In this document: piece by piece, positions 7,201 through 7,327 of the stretch | Numbering within the stretch: the first letter of the stretch is position 1 | Layout of the letters: every line of letters begins with the position of its first letter | Origin: JABLTI01 sp030629105 | GTDB lineage: Archaea; Asgardarchaeota; Heimdallarchaeia; JABLTI01 | DNA length: 7,327 nt | Direction of reading: 5' to 3' | Assembly (NCBI GenBank): GCA_030629105.1 | Contig: DAOVPS010000167.1 | Span: 1 to 7,327 of the forward strand | Position numbers and translations under genes: made by a program | Notes under the pieces: model-generated | What the model saw: the letters and a program-made list of their open reading frames with translations, nothing else | Databases searched by the model: none | Told to the model about the DNA's origin: nothing

Positions 7201-7327
7201 CAAGTTCATTGAATCGAAAAAAATTGCTCAAACTATTGATTTGATTGGTAATAGATTGGAAACACCAGAGCAATTTGAAAATTTCTACTACACACATGAA
7301 ACTTCTGATATTGGCATTGGTCCCATA
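4271..7327 (+). CDS. polC: DNA polymerase D large subunit DP2 (PolC), 3' truncated by window end
   Basis: The frame is open without a stop to the last base (1019 codons seen; Pyrococcus DP2 has about 1,260 residues, so roughly 200 are missing). DP2 is the catalytic subunit of archaeal replicative polymerase D and pairs with the DP1 exonuclease subunit. Numbering from TTG 4271, conserved blocks are 'GPIRAAGGTEA' (145-155), 'RGGACLVLGDG' (242-252), 'SGRPIF' (310-315), 'TERPGKG' (about 364-370), 'GARMGRPEKAKERKM' (615-629), 'YGLPRFYN' and the catalytic 'RRNCDGDEDA'. Asp911 and Asp913 match the two active-site aspartates (956 and 958 in Pyrococcus). Eight cysteines in four CxxC pairs (668/671, 680/683, 693/696, 705/708) form two zinc sites; a third zinc site and the PCNA-binding tail would lie beyond the window. 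The TTG start gives 'EIIASDEMKAYF', similar in length to the N-termini of other DP2 proteins; ATG 4295 would begin at 'MKAYF' and cut this off. Identity is certain, the start less so. DP1 is not in the window. Confidence 0.95.
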   Translation, partial: MEIIASDEMKAYFQKLEDEVIDLYKVAEKAREKGLDPDLEPEIHLAKDVAGKVEGLMEVKGIADRIRSLTLQMDRENVAFKIAQEIADGKLVGNISDEQKADIAIRAALAILTEGVTAAPLEGIAKVKIKRNDDNTRYLAIYFAGPIRAAGGTEAALTVLVSDHVRKALGLSRYKATRQEMMRFVEEIDLYNRVMHLQSPTTTEQIETAVGNLPVEVTGEKTNPEEVSAFRDLPRIETNCLRGGACLVLGDGIIGRAMKILRTVTAVGLTDWDWLKDLKATVAKAQDDQEKEEQKAKTQPSDGYIKDVISGRPIFSHPSRLGGFRIRYGHSRNTGLAGIGIHPATMKVVLEFLAPGTHIRTERPGKGSVVMPVDSIDGPIVLLKDGTVLRLESYEQATKYSKKIKEILFLGDLLVGFGEFLENNHPLIPSGFVEEWWVLYLESRIKSRCDNDLGVAAKSVGITIERLREFLNHPIATKPTQEEALSFCYELLLPLHPYYTYAWHDISFDEFFELRDQMLERRITSKEKISQYSKNPKAIILDQDFSAKRFLERIGLPHRVKDGCVVIEENNLILEHCMQLENKAIDPSKIERTVEPPFEYIVPFEIKMKNPIYSGARMGRPEKAKERKMNPPVHTLYPLEMEGGGNNRLILEAGKKKKIEITVIQRECKTCEIITHLSSCPNCQRGTEVIRSCYICGVETKDTFCKECKRPTVTYNTRFVNIEQEITRVKKALGGSIPPKTKGVKKLMNRTRIPEILEKGFLRARHGLNVYKDGTIRFDSTDIPLMHFKPREINATLDQLNKLGYTEDVNGEPLTDENQICELKIQDVVLNIDNGEFLVRVSKYVDDLLESVYGLPRFYNITRITELIGHLIIGLAPHTSSGITGRVIGFTKVKGNLAHPYWHAAKRRNCDGDEDAVILMLEGFLDFSKHFLPITRGGSMDAPLTLGLLLNPLEVDDESHAVDCTRRYPLEFYEQSFKFIESKKIAQTIDLIGNRLETPEQFENFYYTHETSDIGIGPI

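Overview
The window is from an AT-rich archaeal genome. The main evidence is a long, uninterrupted gene for the large subunit (DP2) of the archaeal family D DNA polymerase. That enzyme occurs in Euryarchaeota, Thaumarchaeota, Korarchaeota, DPANN and Asgard archaea, but not in typical Crenarchaeota or in bacteria. Low GC, strong GGAGG-type Shine-Dalgarno sites inside the operon and divergent membrane subunits would suit an uncultured lineage, perhaps an Asgard archaeon. That placement is a guess. All genes lie on the + strand, and the reverse-strand open frames look like shadows.

Region 1 (1-4137) is the distal part of a tightly packed operon for membrane subunits of a complex I / Mrp-antiporter / group 4 hydrogenase type machine. 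It holds the C-terminal end of a small NuoJ/MrpB-like subunit, a NuoK/MrpC-like subunit with an unusual acidic tail, a NuoL-like antiporter subunit of 639 residues, and a NuoM/NuoN-like antiporter subunit of 531 residues. The genes overlap by 1 nt or 4 nt or are 2 nt apart, and each internal start has a purine-rich ribosome binding site. The order J-K-L-(M/N) follows the nuo order, but only two antiporter-like genes are visible before the operon ends. No catalytic subunit (hydrogenase, NuoD, NuoB, NuoI) is in view, so the electron donor and acceptor cannot be read from this window.

The most unusual content is in this operon. Aligned by eye against NuoL, NuoM/NuoN and NuoK, the two large subunits keep the family fold signatures but lack many of the membrane-embedded lysines, histidines and glutamates that define ion translocation. 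The M/N-like protein appears to have lost essentially all of them. The complex may pump by altered routes, may pump fewer ions, or may use these subunits structurally.

Region 2 (4138-4270) is a short AT-rich gap with TATA-like sequences and no clear terminator. Region 3 (4271-7327, running off the end) is polC, encoding DP2. It has an intact catalytic NCDGDED motif with no intein, and two four-cysteine zinc sites. Its start is probably a TTG codon. It is functionally unrelated to the operon upstream and probably has its own promoter.
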